64,000 bases of DNA from Halotia wernerae (GCA_034931985.1 JAYGHB010000010.1:1-64000), one strand, 5' to 3'. Numbered from the stretch's first letter, positions 1 to 8,604 are shown. The notes: a model not told the origin generated them from the sequence alone. Numbers and translations: made by a program.

Positions 1-129
1 ACTTTGTTAACTTGGCATTTTGGTATTAATTATCCATAAAGGGAGCGATAGAACCTTATTTTTTTTACAAAAGTGCGATCGCCTGATTTTAGTTAATATT
101 ATATTCCGTGAGCGATCGCTAATCATTTA

Positions 130-767
130 TTAATCTTCAAAAGTTTCTCCAGCTTGAAAAACTTGGTTAGGTGTGATTTTCAAATCGGGAAAAGTCGGGG
201 ATATAATGTAGTCGTTATCTCGAAATTGACTAGCCTGATACTCTCCATCTACTAATTGATAAATTGAGAATGTAGGAAGTTTGGGATTACCGATAAACTT
301 TCTAGCACCTAATGCTGCATAATCTACAACCCAATATTCGGGTATGCCCATTTCTTCATAGTCAGCAAGCTTTTTGTAGTAATCATCGCGCCAATTTTGA
401 CTAACAACTTCAATTACTAGGAGAATTGAACTCCCCTGAGTTACAGTTGAAAATTTCGTCCAAAGTGGTTCTAAAACTAAACTGGGACGATTCAAGATTA
501 AAACATCTGGGAAATATAGCCAGATTCACCTTCAGGAGGTTTTACTATTGCTTGGTTGGGGATGAAGTAGGGAAGATTTAATCGACTGTATTCAACGACT
601 ATTTTATTGTTTAAAAACCCTTTAATTTCTTCATGCTTTCCTGCTGGTGATGACATCTCAATAATTACTCCATTATGGAGTTCGTAACGAACTGGAGAAT
701 TTTCTGGATACCCTTGAATAAATTCATCAAAGGTAACTAATTTTATTGTTGATTGAAGTTGAGTCAT
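130..767 (-). pseudogene. Uma2/DUF820 family nuclease-like gene, frameshifted
   Basis: Uma2 (DUF820) proteins have a PD-(D/E)xK nuclease fold and are abundant in filamentous cyanobacteria; the role of most copies is unknown. Two minus-strand frames that meet near 495-498 make one full-length protein. The upstream part has TFDEFIQGYPEN and ends in PPEGESGY; the downstream part carries ILNRPSLVL, then LVIEVVS and KKLADYEEMGIPEYWVVD. Around 512-518 the frame slips by one or two bases, exactly at the PDV motif that carries a catalytic acid: the second frame reads FPDVLILN there. I start the gene at ATG 767 because the residues from an earlier ATG (794) do not look like the family. It is a recent pseudogene or a sequencing error; the rest of the reading frame is undamaged. 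Confidence 0.8.
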
Positions 768-799
768 AAGTAAATTAATTGGGGCATAGGGCATGGTTT

Positions 800-2374
800 T
801 TATCGTCTCTCAGATTCTCTTTGTTCTTCTACTTCCTCGATCGCCTCGGATCTATCTGTTAAAGGCTTAACTACTTTGGCGATCGCTTCTTGCACAAAAG
901 CCTTAATAAATTCATCTCGGCGATTAATTTGAAACTGTCGCTGTACTACTTCTGTCATCCCACCATCACCCCAATCTTGGTCGTGACGAAAATATTCAAT
1001 AAAACTCTTACCAGCAATCCGCGTCAAATAAGCTGCGGTTACGCCTTGAATTGCCCTACCAACGATAAAAGTCGCAGGATTCGTTTGTAAAGCGGTAGAC
1101 AGTAATTCAATGGCTCCCTTGACAATTCCTAAACTGGCGATCGTTTTTGCTAAAGAAAGGGCTAACTCTCGTCCCCGTTCCATATTCAGTTCGCAGCCGT
1201 AGACTCTACCAATTTCCACAACCATTTGAGCATTGACAGCAGCGGTTGCTAATAAATCCACAAATGGTAAAGGCGTGACTGAAACTACCCCAGCACCAAT
1301 CCACTGAAACCTTTCTACGATTTTGTCAGCTTGACGGCGGCGCTGGCTATCGATGAGTTTACGTGCTTCTTCTCCCAGTCGCAGAGATTGTAGAAGAATG
1401 TTATCTGCTACTAAATCTTCACCCTCAGCCCTTAAAACAGCTGCCATTCGCCGCAGTAAAGGGACAATATCTGGTTCTGGTTGGAAGGTTTCACCAGTTT
1501 CTAGTTGTGCAGATTGGGGATTAGCCGCGATCGCCACGACATCATTTGCAGCAATAAATCCCCGCACTCGTTGGCGCAACCGGGCGAGAATGACTTCTTT
1601 ATCTTCATCTGTATATAAGTCAGTTTTGTTAAGAATTAAGAGCGATCGCTTGCCAATTTCTGCTAACCCTCGCAGCGGTTCATATTCTGAACGCCGTAAG
1701 TCATTATCTACCACAAACAACAGCAAATCTGCCGCCGTCGCCAGTTCTCTTGCCATTTGTTCCCGTTCTGTTCCTGCTACCCCTGCTTCTAAAATTCCTG
1801 GGGTATCTGTAATCAAAATCTTGCGTTCTAAACCCTTCAACCGCAAACAATAAGTTTCTCCTACTTGGGTTGTTCCCATTGGTGCATCAACTTGACCTAC
1901 CATGCGTCCCATAACTGCATTCACCAGGGAAGTTTTGCCAGCACTTCCTGTGCCAAATACCACTACTTGAATTTCACCCCGTGCTAAATTAACTTCAATC
2001 TCCCGCGATCGACTTAATAAAGCTTGGCGTGCTACTTCATCTTGAATTTGTCCTACTTGTTGGCGCACAGCTTGTAGTGTAGAAGAAGCCGCATCAGATT
2101 TGGCAGCCGGAATTTGCGCTGGAGTCACACGATTGCGTTGGCGGCGCGATCGCTTTTCCCCAGCTTGAATTACCAGCACATAATATACAAAAGCTGCAAC
2201 TAAGGCTCCTATGAGTAAAATCAACAGCAGCAACAGCAGATTACCCAGCAGCGGCGAATAAGACAACTGCCAATAAAGGCGTGAAAGGGAATCAATCAGC
2301 CACAGGGCTAGCCCCAAAATGACGATTAGACCAACAATCAGCGTGACTATGCGCGACAGAGGCATGGATGGCAA
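800..2374 (-). CDS. Membrane-anchored Era-like GTPase with DUF697 domain
   Basis: A 524-residue GTP-binding protein. Residues about 8-30 and 42-70 are two hydrophobic membrane segments, followed by a basic linker. The G domain has the P-loop GTGSAGKTS (about residue 141), DTPG (G3) and NKTD (G4). The C-terminal third (WIGAGVVSVTPLPFVDLLATAAVNAQMV) is the DUF697 hydrophobic domain found in YcjF-like proteins. Cyanobacteria usually have several such proteins; the cellular role is not established, and a part in membrane or envelope homeostasis is only inference. A second ATG three codons in (2365, MPLSRIV) is an equally good start. It is followed, on the same strand, by the broken Uma2 gene, with only 33 bases between. 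Confidence 0.85.
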   Translation of the reverse strand: MPSMPLSRIVTLIVGLIVILGLALWLIDSLSRLYWQLSYSPLLGNLLLLLLILLIGALVAAFVYYVLVIQAGEKRSRRQRNRVTPAQIPAAKSDAASSTLQAVRQQVGQIQDEVARQALLSRSREIEVNLARGEIQVVVFGTGSAGKTSLVNAVMGRMVGQVDAPMGTTQVGETYCLRLKGLERKILITDTPGILEAGVAGTEREQMARELATAADLLLFVVDNDLRRSEYEPLRGLAEIGKRSLLILNKTDLYTDEDKEVILARLRQRVRGFIAANDVVAIAANPQSAQLETGETFQPEPDIVPLLRRMAAVLRAEGEDLVADNILLQSLRLGEEARKLIDSQRRRQADKIVERFQWIGAGVVSVTPLPFVDLLATAAVNAQMVVEIGRVYGCELNMERGRELALSLAKTIASLGIVKGAIELLSTALQTNPATFIVGRAIQGVTAAYLTRIAGKSFIEYFRHDQDWGDGGMTEVVQRQFQINRRDEFIKAFVQEAIAKVVKPLTDRSEAIEEVEEQRESERR

Positions 2375-2607
2375 AATTTAATGATTATTAAGGACGCAGA
2401 TGCTTCTAATATTAATAGTTTCAGTCTTTTTTAGCAGAGTAGTAAAAAGCAAGTTGTAGATCTTTTGAAAGTTGTAGCAGGTGAAATTTACTGCAATAAA
2501 GAAAGTACACCCTAAGGAGGCCTTGGTTAATGTTGCCTTAGAGTTACAATCTGAGGAGCTTTCAGGTTGGTCTTGGGAAAGAAAAAACGCAGAAACAAAA
2601 TAAACTT

Positions 2608-3132
2608 ATGGGACTTTTCGATCAAATTCTCGGTGCTGTCGCCAATCCTAATCAACAAGGCAGTTTAGGTCAAATCGGCGGTATTATCAACGCTGTCGAT
2701 CAGTTGAGTAATCGAACTGGGGCAGATTCCTCAACAATACAATCTATGTTGGGTGTTGTGGGTAATTATGTGCGTTCTTCTTTACAGCAAAAGCAAGCGA
2801 CAGGTGGTAACGAACAAGCTCAAGCTTTAGTGAATCAATATAGCGGTACTTCTGAAAACCCTCAAGCTGTTAACTCCTTATTTTCTCCGGCGATGCAGCA
2901 ACAGGTAGCTGATGTTGCTGCCCAACGCACCGGATTAGATGCTGGTACAATCCAACAATTGCTACCTCTAGCAGTACCCTTGGTATTGAATTTCTTGCAA
3001 TCTGGGGCGAATGCTCAGAACCCTCAAGGTGGTGGAAATTCTGTACTAAATTCTTTTCTAGATGCAGACGGGGATGGCGATGTTGATATTTCTGATGCTA
3101 TCCAGATGGCTAGTCGGTATATCAAACGGTGA
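2608..3132 (+). CDS. DUF937 family protein with a C-terminal calcium-loop motif
   Basis: A 174-residue protein starting MGLFDQILGAVANPNQQGS, the typical opening of DUF937 (YidB-like) proteins, which are rich in Gln, Asn, Gly and short helices. The repeat-like segments LGQIGGIINAVDQLSNRTG and QQLLPLAVPLVLNFLQSGA are characteristic. The last 25 residues contain DADGDGDVDISDAI, a dockerin/EF-hand-type DxDxDG loop that would bind calcium. No signal peptide or membrane segment is seen. Function is unknown for the family. It is transcribed away from the GTPase gene, with 233 bases of spacer containing several possible promoters but no motif I can name. Confidence 0.8.
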   Translation: MGLFDQILGAVANPNQQGSLGQIGGIINAVDQLSNRTGADSSTIQSMLGVVGNYVRSSLQQKQATGGNEQAQALVNQYSGTSENPQAVNSLFSPAMQQQVADVAAQRTGLDAGTIQQLLPLAVPLVLNFLQSGANAQNPQGGGNSVLNSFLDADGDGDVDISDAIQMASRYIKR

Positions 3133-3363
3133 TCAACTGAATCTACTCAGTAGATCGAAAAGCCAGTAGATAATCTATTATCTGCTGGCTAGTGTTGTCC
3201 AGTTAAAGAACTTGAGTAGTATTTAGCTGATGCGATCGCTTCTAGGTTTCAGGGTAAATAGCGACAAAACAGATGATTTTGTTATTGCGTAATCGCGCTA
3301 CAGTCTGATAAATGGTCGAGTGAGGCGATCGCAGTTTGTTCAAAAAGGATGTGAGGAGTAATC

Positions 3364-3996
3364 ATGAGACAGACACAGGAGCTAGGACAGATTATCATCC
3401 TGAATGGTACTCCGCGATCAGGGAAGTCGAGCATTGTCGCAGTGATCCAGGAGACGTTTGATGGCCTATGGATGAACTTGGGTGTCGATAGGTTTATGCA
3501 AATGACTCCCGCACGATACCTGCCTGGGATCGGTCTGCGGCCAGGAGGAGAACGCCAGGACATCGAAGCCCTCGTTCCCATTCTGTACAGCGCCATGTAT
3601 GAGTCCATCGCCGTCCACAGCCGCTTGGGACTGAATGTCGTGGTTGATGTCGGACACCATGACGCATACGCAATGGAGCGGGGCATTCTGGCCGATAGTG
3701 CCCGGCGTTTAAACGGATTGCCTGTCTTGTTCGTAGGCGTTCGCTGCCCAATCGAGATCATTATGGAAAGACGACAAAAAACGGGGTGGAACGTGGTCAG
3801 TGCGGCCGACTCCCAGGTGCCACGTCCGATTCAGTTATGGCAACGTGAAGTCCACATCCCTGGCATCTATGACCTTGAAGTCGATACCTCGTTGTTAAGT
3901 CCGGCTGCGTGTGCCGAGGTGATACGCCAGCATCTCGCAAATAGTCCAGCACCATCGGCATTACAACGACTCGCTGCCTGTCTTTTAACTAAATAA
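3364..3996 (+). CDS. Chloramphenicol phosphotransferase-like P-loop kinase
   Basis: A 210-residue protein with a Walker A motif (LNGTPRSGKSS, residues about 13-23) and the order of motifs seen in CPT-like phosphotransferases: VDVGHHDAY after the central strand and VGVRCPIEIIMERRQ in the lid region. Members of this family phosphorylate small molecules; the founding enzyme inactivates chloramphenicol, but most homologues have an unknown substrate, so I do not claim resistance. The gene is visibly richer in G+C than its neighbours and uses codons such as CGG, CTG and GCC more freely, and it lies between AT-rich spacers without operon partners, which suggests acquisition by transfer. Confidence 0.75.
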   Translation: MRQTQELGQIIILNGTPRSGKSSIVAVIQETFDGLWMNLGVDRFMQMTPARYLPGIGLRPGGERQDIEALVPILYSAMYESIAVHSRLGLNVVVDVGHHDAYAMERGILADSARRLNGLPVLFVGVRCPIEIIMERRQKTGWNVVSAADSQVPRPIQLWQREVHIPGIYDLEVDTSLLSPAACAEVIRQHLANSPAPSALQRLAACLLTK

Positions 3997-4237
3997 TCGT
4001 CTAGTTGCATCAAACCCTATTGAGCCGTGAAAATGCCGTAAACAGAGCGCACGTATCCGCACAAGATTGCTATATGTAATCTGTTTTTCAGCGCAGAGTA
4101 AAGCATATTCTCTGAAGAAACAAGCCAGCCTGATGTAAGAAAAACAGCGGCTCTTTTATTTTGGCTGCCAATCACTTGTAGTGCGATCGCCTGATCTTAT
4201 AGGATGCGTTACTTCGTTAACGTGATATCGGCTTTGT

Positions 4238-4768
4238 TTAACCATTTTCATCTAGAATTGTGCCTTTAATGTTAGCTTCCTCCAAATTAGCACCACTCAA
4301 ATTAGCTGCGTTCAAATCTGCTTGGGTAAGATTCGCCTGAGTTAAATCGGCTACGCTTAAGTCTGCGCCACTGAGGTCGGCTTTATTAAGATTCGCAGCT
4401 TGTAAGTTAGCCTCTTGTAATTCTGCATCACTCATTTTTGCTTCAATTAGCTTGGCGATAGTCAAATCGGCTTGACTCAAATCAGCTCCATCTAGAATTG
4501 CTCCGTCTAAAATCGCTCCATCTAAAATCGCTCCAGATAAGTTACTACCACTGAGGTTAGCGTTGCTCAAATCTGCTCCGTTGAGATCTGCCTCAATCAA
4601 ACTGGTTTGCGCTAAATTAGCTCCCTTAAGATTAGCTCCATCTAGAATCGCTCTATCTAAAATTGCTCCACTGAGGTCAGTTCCTCTTAAATCTGCCTCG
4701 CTGAGGGTGACAGCAGTAAAGTCTCTTATGCCTGCGGCATAGCTTTTCAGGAGTTCATCTGCTTTCAT
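4238..4768 (-). CDS. Pentapeptide-repeat protein
   Basis: A 176-residue protein made almost entirely of A(D/N)LXX pentapeptides from about residue 20 to 170 (for example ADLRGTDLSGA, ANLKGANLAQ, ADLSQADLT), which fold as a right-handed quadrilateral beta-helix. The first 20 residues (MKADELLKSYAAGIRDFTAV) are a short helical cap also seen in the second pentapeptide protein of this window (16833-17225, ENYAAGIRNFSKAEL), so the two are paralogues. No signal peptide or membrane segment. Function unknown; cyanobacteria have dozens of these. Confidence 0.9.
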   Translation of the reverse strand: MKADELLKSYAAGIRDFTAVTLSEADLRGTDLSGAILDRAILDGANLKGANLAQTSLIEADLNGADLSNANLSGSNLSGAILDGAILDGAILDGADLSQADLTIAKLIEAKMSDAELQEANLQAANLNKADLSGADLSVADLTQANLTQADLNAANLSGANLEEANIKGTILDENG

Positions 4769-4820
4769 ATTGTCGCTATGTTAAGGAACACTTCAGTTAA
4801 AATCATTCAGACTACTAAAA

Positions 4821-4874
4821 CAGTTAAACTAAAACAGTTAAGTTATTCAGTTAAACTAAAACAGTTAAGTTATT
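4821..4874. repeat. Perfect tandem duplication of a 27-bp unit
   Basis: Two identical, directly adjacent 27-bp copies (4821-4847 and 4848-4874), each beginning CAGTTAAACTAAAAC and ending AAGTTATT, in the spacer upstream of both divergent genes. A partial further copy (ACTAAAACAGTTAA) precedes them. Probably replication slippage; no protein-binding motif is obvious. Confidence 0.9.
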
Positions 4875-5051
4875 CGCCGTACGCGCAACGGGAATATCTA
4901 AAGTTATTGTAGCTATCATCAAATTTTGTTACTACTACCTAGAGTGATGAATTAATTTCATACTTCAGAGGGATATTTATAAATTGCCAGACTTAACCAT
5001 TGGTGTCAGGCGATCGCTATACTCAATTGTGGTGTTCATCTTGTGAAGGTT

Positions 5052-5942
5052 ATGACAAAACCAATTCGTATTCTTTTGCAGACTACGATTCCCACAACTG
5101 AAGATGACTGGAGCATTTTTCGTTTTTCGATGTTACAAGACTATCTAGCATCTATCAAAGACGAAGCGGGAAATTCGTTGTTTGAAGTTACAGGACGCGA
5201 TTACGCAGCAAATGCACAGGGTAGTGACCCAGTTTTAAGTACCCTTGACAAATCAGATTTTGATCAACTTTGGCTATTTGCCTTAGACGTTGGTAATGGT
5301 TTAACGCCCAAAGATATTGCTGGTATTAATGCATTTCGGCAGCGCGGCGGCGGTATTTTGACAACCCGCGACCATCAGGATATGGGCTGTTCGATGTGCG
5401 GTTTAGTTAATATTGGCGATGTCCACTATTTCAAAACTAAAAATCCCGACCCTGATGACTCTCGCTGGTGTCGAGATGACCCCTATACAACTTATATTTC
5501 CTGGCCTAACTATCATTCTGGAGCTAACGGCAACTATCAAAAAATCATCATTATTGAACCCGTTCACGAACTGTTGAAAAATCCCAATTCACCTACTGGA
5601 ATTATTGAATTTTTCCCAGCACATCCCCATGAAGGCGGTATTGGAGTACCTTTGAGTGTTCCGAATGCACGGGTAATTGCACTAGGTAAAAGTTTAATTA
5701 CAGGTCGTGACTTTAATCTTGTAGTAGCAATAGAACATTATCAAGATGTACAAGGCAACATGTTAGGACGTGCAGTAGCAAACTCCAGTTTCCATCATTT
5801 AGTAGACTACAACTGGGATATTGAAAAAGGTTGTCCCACTTTTGTAGATGAAGCCCCAGGAGAAGGGATGAAAAAAGAGCCACGGGCTTTAGAAGATATC
5901 CAAACTTATGTGCGGAATACTGCCCTTTGGCTAGCGAATTGA
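5052..5942 (+). CDS. Unknown protein, class-I amidotransferase-like fold suspected
   Basis: About 296 residues, cytosolic, no signal peptide. I do not recognise a named family. The alternation RILLQTTIP...DFDQLWLFALDVG...INAFRQRGGGILTTRDHQDMGCSMCG is what one expects of a Rossmann-like class-I glutamine amidotransferase/ThuA fold: a strand, a helix, a Gly-rich turn and then a Cys-containing loop where the nucleophile would sit. Two Cys in GCSMCG and several conserved-looking His (DVHYF, FFPAHPHEGG, SSFHHL) suggest a metal or thiol active site. An earlier GTG (5043) is an alternative start; neither has a well-spaced ribosome binding site. Stands alone, ending before a bidirectional hairpin terminator. 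Confidence 0.6.
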   Translation: MTKPIRILLQTTIPTTEDDWSIFRFSMLQDYLASIKDEAGNSLFEVTGRDYAANAQGSDPVLSTLDKSDFDQLWLFALDVGNGLTPKDIAGINAFRQRGGGILTTRDHQDMGCSMCGLVNIGDVHYFKTKNPDPDDSRWCRDDPYTTYISWPNYHSGANGNYQKIIIIEPVHELLKNPNSPTGIIEFFPAHPHEGGIGVPLSVPNARVIALGKSLITGRDFNLVVAIEHYQDVQGNMLGRAVANSSFHHLVDYNWDIEKGCPTFVDEAPGEGMKKEPRALEDIQTYVRNTALWLAN

Positions 5943-5951
5943 TTATAAATC

Positions 5952-6043
5952 AGGACTTACGCAATTTGATGTCCTAAATAGCGGTAATTCATGAATTACC
6001 GTTAGGTAATAATAGGCTTTTCAATTATTTTTGCGTAAGTTCT
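5952..6043. mobile_element. MITE-like element with AGGACTTACGCAA ends
   Basis: A 92-bp element bounded by inverted ends AGGACTTACGCAA (5952-5964) and TTGCGTAAGTTCT (6031-6043), 12 of 13 bases matching. In its centre is a perfect 20-bp palindrome (5982-6001, CGGTAATTC mirrored). Ends of this type are, to my memory, widespread in Nostocales genomes as small non-autonomous transposons. No clear target duplication, so its age or mechanism is uncertain. Confidence 0.6.
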
Positions 6044-6052
6044 ATAAATATT

Positions 6053-6088
6053 AAAGATCCTTAATAGTATTTACTATTAAGGATCTTT
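6053..6088. terminator. Bidirectional hairpin terminator between convergent genes
   Basis: Perfect 17-bp inverted repeat (AAAGATCCTTAATAGTA and its complement) with two bases between, 20 bases past the stop codon of the minus-strand gene at 6109 and 110 bases past that of the plus-strand gene ending at 5942. The A-run on one side and T-run on the other suit termination in both directions. Confidence 0.65.
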
Positions 6089-6108
6089 AACAAAGACTAA
6101 ACTGTTCC

Positions 6109-6603
6109 TTAAAAATCATCAAGAAACTGACTTAGGCGACTGATAACGGGGTCAACCTCTTCCATTGAGGTAGCTGGATAAGTAGTGTTTAACACTTCCA
6201 CTGGTGGTGCTGATGTCGTTGGAGGCTGATTGATGGAACGTTCACTAACCATAATTGCCAAATGCGCCATTTGTTGCGTCAGTTGCAAAATATGGCGTTC
6301 CATCGCCTCCAAACGATTAGGATGAGATCCCTTAGCAAAAAAACGTTCCTCTAGGTCAGCCATTTGACGTTGCAGTTCATCGATTTTTTGTTCAACCGAT
6401 TCTGTTGCTGCTGTCTTTCTTGGACTAGGTTTTACAGATTCCGGTACACATAAAGATTGCCATAAAGCCTCTTTACAGAGGTCGCTAAAAGTTTTGTCAG
6501 GTTGTTGCTCCAAATGGCTTTCCACAACCGCTAACAAACTTTCATCAGCAACCCCAGGATTGAACGTGACCGATTTAACTACCTTTTTTGACCATTGGAA
6601 CAT
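6109..6603 (-). CDS. ParR-like adaptor of the actin-like protein (CorR candidate)
   Basis: A 164-residue protein starting 5 bases after the stop codon of the actin-like gene, so the two are co-transcribed. Residues about 1-12 (MFQWSKKVVKSV) form a basic amphipathic segment; then VTFNPGVADESLLAVVESHLEQ looks like the strand-helix-helix of a ribbon-helix-helix DNA-binding domain, as in ParR. Residues about 70-115 (EQKIDELQRQMADLEERF) are a coiled coil, and the C-terminus (DPVISRLSQFLDDF) is a short acidic helix of the kind that contacts ParM filaments. I recall a report that in multicellular cyanobacteria a chromosomal ParMR became a cortical cytoskeleton (CorMR) whose ParR-like member binds membrane; the N-terminal helix fits, but orthology is inference. 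Confidence 0.7.
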   Translation of the reverse strand: MFQWSKKVVKSVTFNPGVADESLLAVVESHLEQQPDKTFSDLCKEALWQSLCVPESVKPSPRKTAATESVEQKIDELQRQMADLEERFFAKGSHPNRLEAMERHILQLTQQMAHLAIMVSERSINQPPTTSAPPVEVLNTTYPATSMEEVDPVISRLSQFLDDF

Positions 6604-6608
6604 CAGTT

Positions 6609-7757
6609 TTAAGCCCTAGAGGAGCGACTGGAAGACAATTGTGCCTCTCCATAAATATACTGCCCCAAGGCATTCGCCTGCCGTGAAGGTGCGGATAAAT
6701 GGGCATTAATTTGGGCTTCTTTGAGTAAACGTTGAACGTCTTCCCAGAAGAATTCACCACCACCTCCAGTGATAATCACATCAGTGACTCGTTCTGGCAA
6801 CCAGGCTAGCACGCGACCACAGATTTCTCTAGAAAACATTTCTATCAGATTGGGGAGGAAATCATCAAGGTTGGCGGGCTTGCTAGCACCTTTAGGACGG
6901 TAGAAGCGTTCGCCCTTGGGCTTGTTGACAGCAGAAATCAGTGCCAGAGATTGACTATCTGCTCCTTCGATTTCGGCGGCTACCAGTTCATAAAACTTGT
7001 TCATACCGAAGTCTTCACTCTTAGAAGCACCTCGTGCAAAGCGGAAGTTATCCACCATTAACAAATCGATGGTTTGATGACCGATATCTACAATTGCCAC
7101 CGATATTTTTGTAAAATCGGGGACTATACCTCCTTTTTTGGGTTGAGCTTCAGACCACAGAAGACTACCATAACCTTCTGGCATTACCCAAACCTTATGG
7201 ACGTTCAACGATACAGATTCGCCTCGGAAGTTCAACATGTGGGGGCCAGTCACCTGGCTAATCAGTTGTGCTTTTTCCTTTTCAAATTGCTCTAAAGAAA
7301 GGAAAGGTAGACCCAATACGACTGAAACATCGTCTTTGAGTTTAAAATAGCCTGCACTTGCCAACACTTTGACTAGTGCATCTTCTACCTTAGATTGGCC
7401 GACTCCTAGATTTGCCCCAAAGTCTGCTGCTAGTTGACCAACAGCATATCCATTGCCTTGATACTCTAACCACAGATCCATTAAAGGGTCAGTAGCGCGG
7501 GCTTCAAAAACACCACCGCGTACCTGTTCTATAGACATTTTCTTCACGTTGGCAGGTACAAACACCACATTGTTAGGTTCGCGGGTTACACAAGTCTTTG
7601 TGGAAGTTCTGCCTAAATCAACACTGAGAATGGCTTTGCTTGAACCGCTACTTGGCTGCTTAATACCAGTAGCGTTGATTGGGGTAGACGCTGATACTCT
7701 ATTTAGAGGTATTGCAGCGGCATTCATTGGGGTCGCGGCGGAAGGTTGGTCTGTCAT
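6609..7757 (-). CDS. ParM/StbA-type actin-like ATPase (CorM candidate)
   Basis: Actin-fold ATPase of about 382 residues. Visible motifs: phosphate 1 LSVDLGRTSTKT near the start, phosphate 2 VAIVDIGHQTIDLLMV and the adenosine motif VIITGGGGEFFWEDV. Members polymerise with ATP; plasmid ParM pushes plasmids apart through ParR and parC. Start: ATG 7757 has the well-placed AGGAG seven bases upstream; the open frame extends to 7811 but those residues lack a ribosome binding site. The gene sits on what appears to be the chromosome among housekeeping genes, with a ParR-like partner directly downstream, and no rep gene or iteron array nearby. See the adaptor for the possible CorM identity. Confidence 0.85.
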   Translation of the reverse strand: MTDQPSAATPMNAAAIPLNRVSASTPINATGIKQPSSGSSKAILSVDLGRTSTKTCVTREPNNVVFVPANVKKMSIEQVRGGVFEARATDPLMDLWLEYQGNGYAVGQLAADFGANLGVGQSKVEDALVKVLASAGYFKLKDDVSVVLGLPFLSLEQFEKEKAQLISQVTGPHMLNFRGESVSLNVHKVWVMPEGYGSLLWSEAQPKKGGIVPDFTKISVAIVDIGHQTIDLLMVDNFRFARGASKSEDFGMNKFYELVAAEIEGADSQSLALISAVNKPKGERFYRPKGASKPANLDDFLPNLIEMFSREICGRVLAWLPERVTDVIITGGGGEFFWEDVQRLLKEAQINAHLSAPSRQANALGQYIYGEAQLSSSRSSRA

Positions 7758-7861
7758 GAAAACTCCTATTCCTTGCTTAAACTGTAAAAAATTATCGTAC
7801 TCATCTTCCAAATATGCGGGATACCAGAAATTTTAGGTTCCGTCAAGTTTAACTACAAATA

Positions 7862-7882
7862 CGCCTAAATTTAATTTAGGCG
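7862..7882. other. Perfect 10-bp hairpin in spacer
   Basis: CGCCTAAATT and its complement separated by one base, between the start of the actin-like gene and the stop of the DedA gene. No T-run follows on either strand, so it is a weak terminator at best or an operator-like palindrome. Confidence 0.4.
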
Positions 7883-7989
7883 ATACCTTTCGGTGGGCTT
7901 TGCCAACGCGAATTGAGTATTATTTGGCATAGTGTAGGCGAATTTTGACCAGATGTAACCCCCACTTTCACACAAAAAGCGGCTGTTTT

Positions 7990-8604
7990 TTAGCTTCCGG
8001 TGTTTTTTCGCTGACGCTTGAGTATCCAGCCAAAACATGCCAGAACCAGAATCCCAAGCACGATTTTAGATACAGGGGCAAGGTACTTGTCCACAAGTTC
8101 ATACTGACTACCCAATACGTATCCTGAGTATGTTAGCAAACCTACCCAAGCAGCGCTACCCAAGGCTGTATAAAATAGGAATGACAGCAAGTTCATATTG
8201 CTGAGACCTGCGGGCACAGAAATCAAAGTGCGGACTCCTGGTACAAGACGACCAATTAAAACTGCTTTTTTGCCTTGTCTATAAAACCAGCGCTTTGCCT
8301 TGGTAATATCCTCACTGGATATAGCTAGCCATTTACCGTACTTGTCAGCTAACGTTTTCAAGCGTTTTTCGCTCAAAAACTTACCTGGATAGTACCATAT
8401 CAGTGCGCCTACTACAGAACCTAAAAGTCCAGCAAAAAATACGCCAAAGATATTGAGCTTGTCTGGGGTTGTCCTGGCTGTGAATCCTGCCAAGGGCATA
8501 ATCAACTCTGAAGGAATGGGTGGAAAGAGGTTCTCTAAGAACATTAGCAGCGCGATTCCCCAATAGCCCAGTGAGTTAATAGTATTAATTATCCATTCGA
8601 GCAT
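7990..8604 (-). CDS. DedA family membrane protein
   Basis: A 204-residue polytopic membrane protein of the DedA/VTT family, implicated in other bacteria in flipping undecaprenyl phosphate or phospholipid and in proton-motive-force homeostasis. Signature segments: ENLFPPIPSELIMPLAGF after the first hydrophobic helix, and GRLVPGVRTLISVPAG in the re-entrant second half. Four to five hydrophobic segments are visible and the tail (KRQRKNTG) is basic and cytoplasmic. Length is normal. It is a single gene, 180 bases upstream of the actin-like operon on the same strand, so read-through into that operon is possible. Confidence 0.93.
   Translation of the reverse strand: MLEWIINTINSLGYWGIALLMFLENLFPPIPSELIMPLAGFTARTTPDKLNIFGVFFAGLLGSVVGALIWYYPGKFLSEKRLKTLADKYGKWLAISSEDITKAKRWFYRQGKKAVLIGRLVPGVRTLISVPAGLSNMNLLSFLFYTALGSAAWVGLLTYSGYVLGSQYELVDKYLAPVSKIVLGILVLACFGWILKRQRKNTGS

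Noticed and set aside
3364..3996. Chloramphenicol resistance gene
   Set aside because: Family resemblance only; substrate specificity cannot be read from the sequence.
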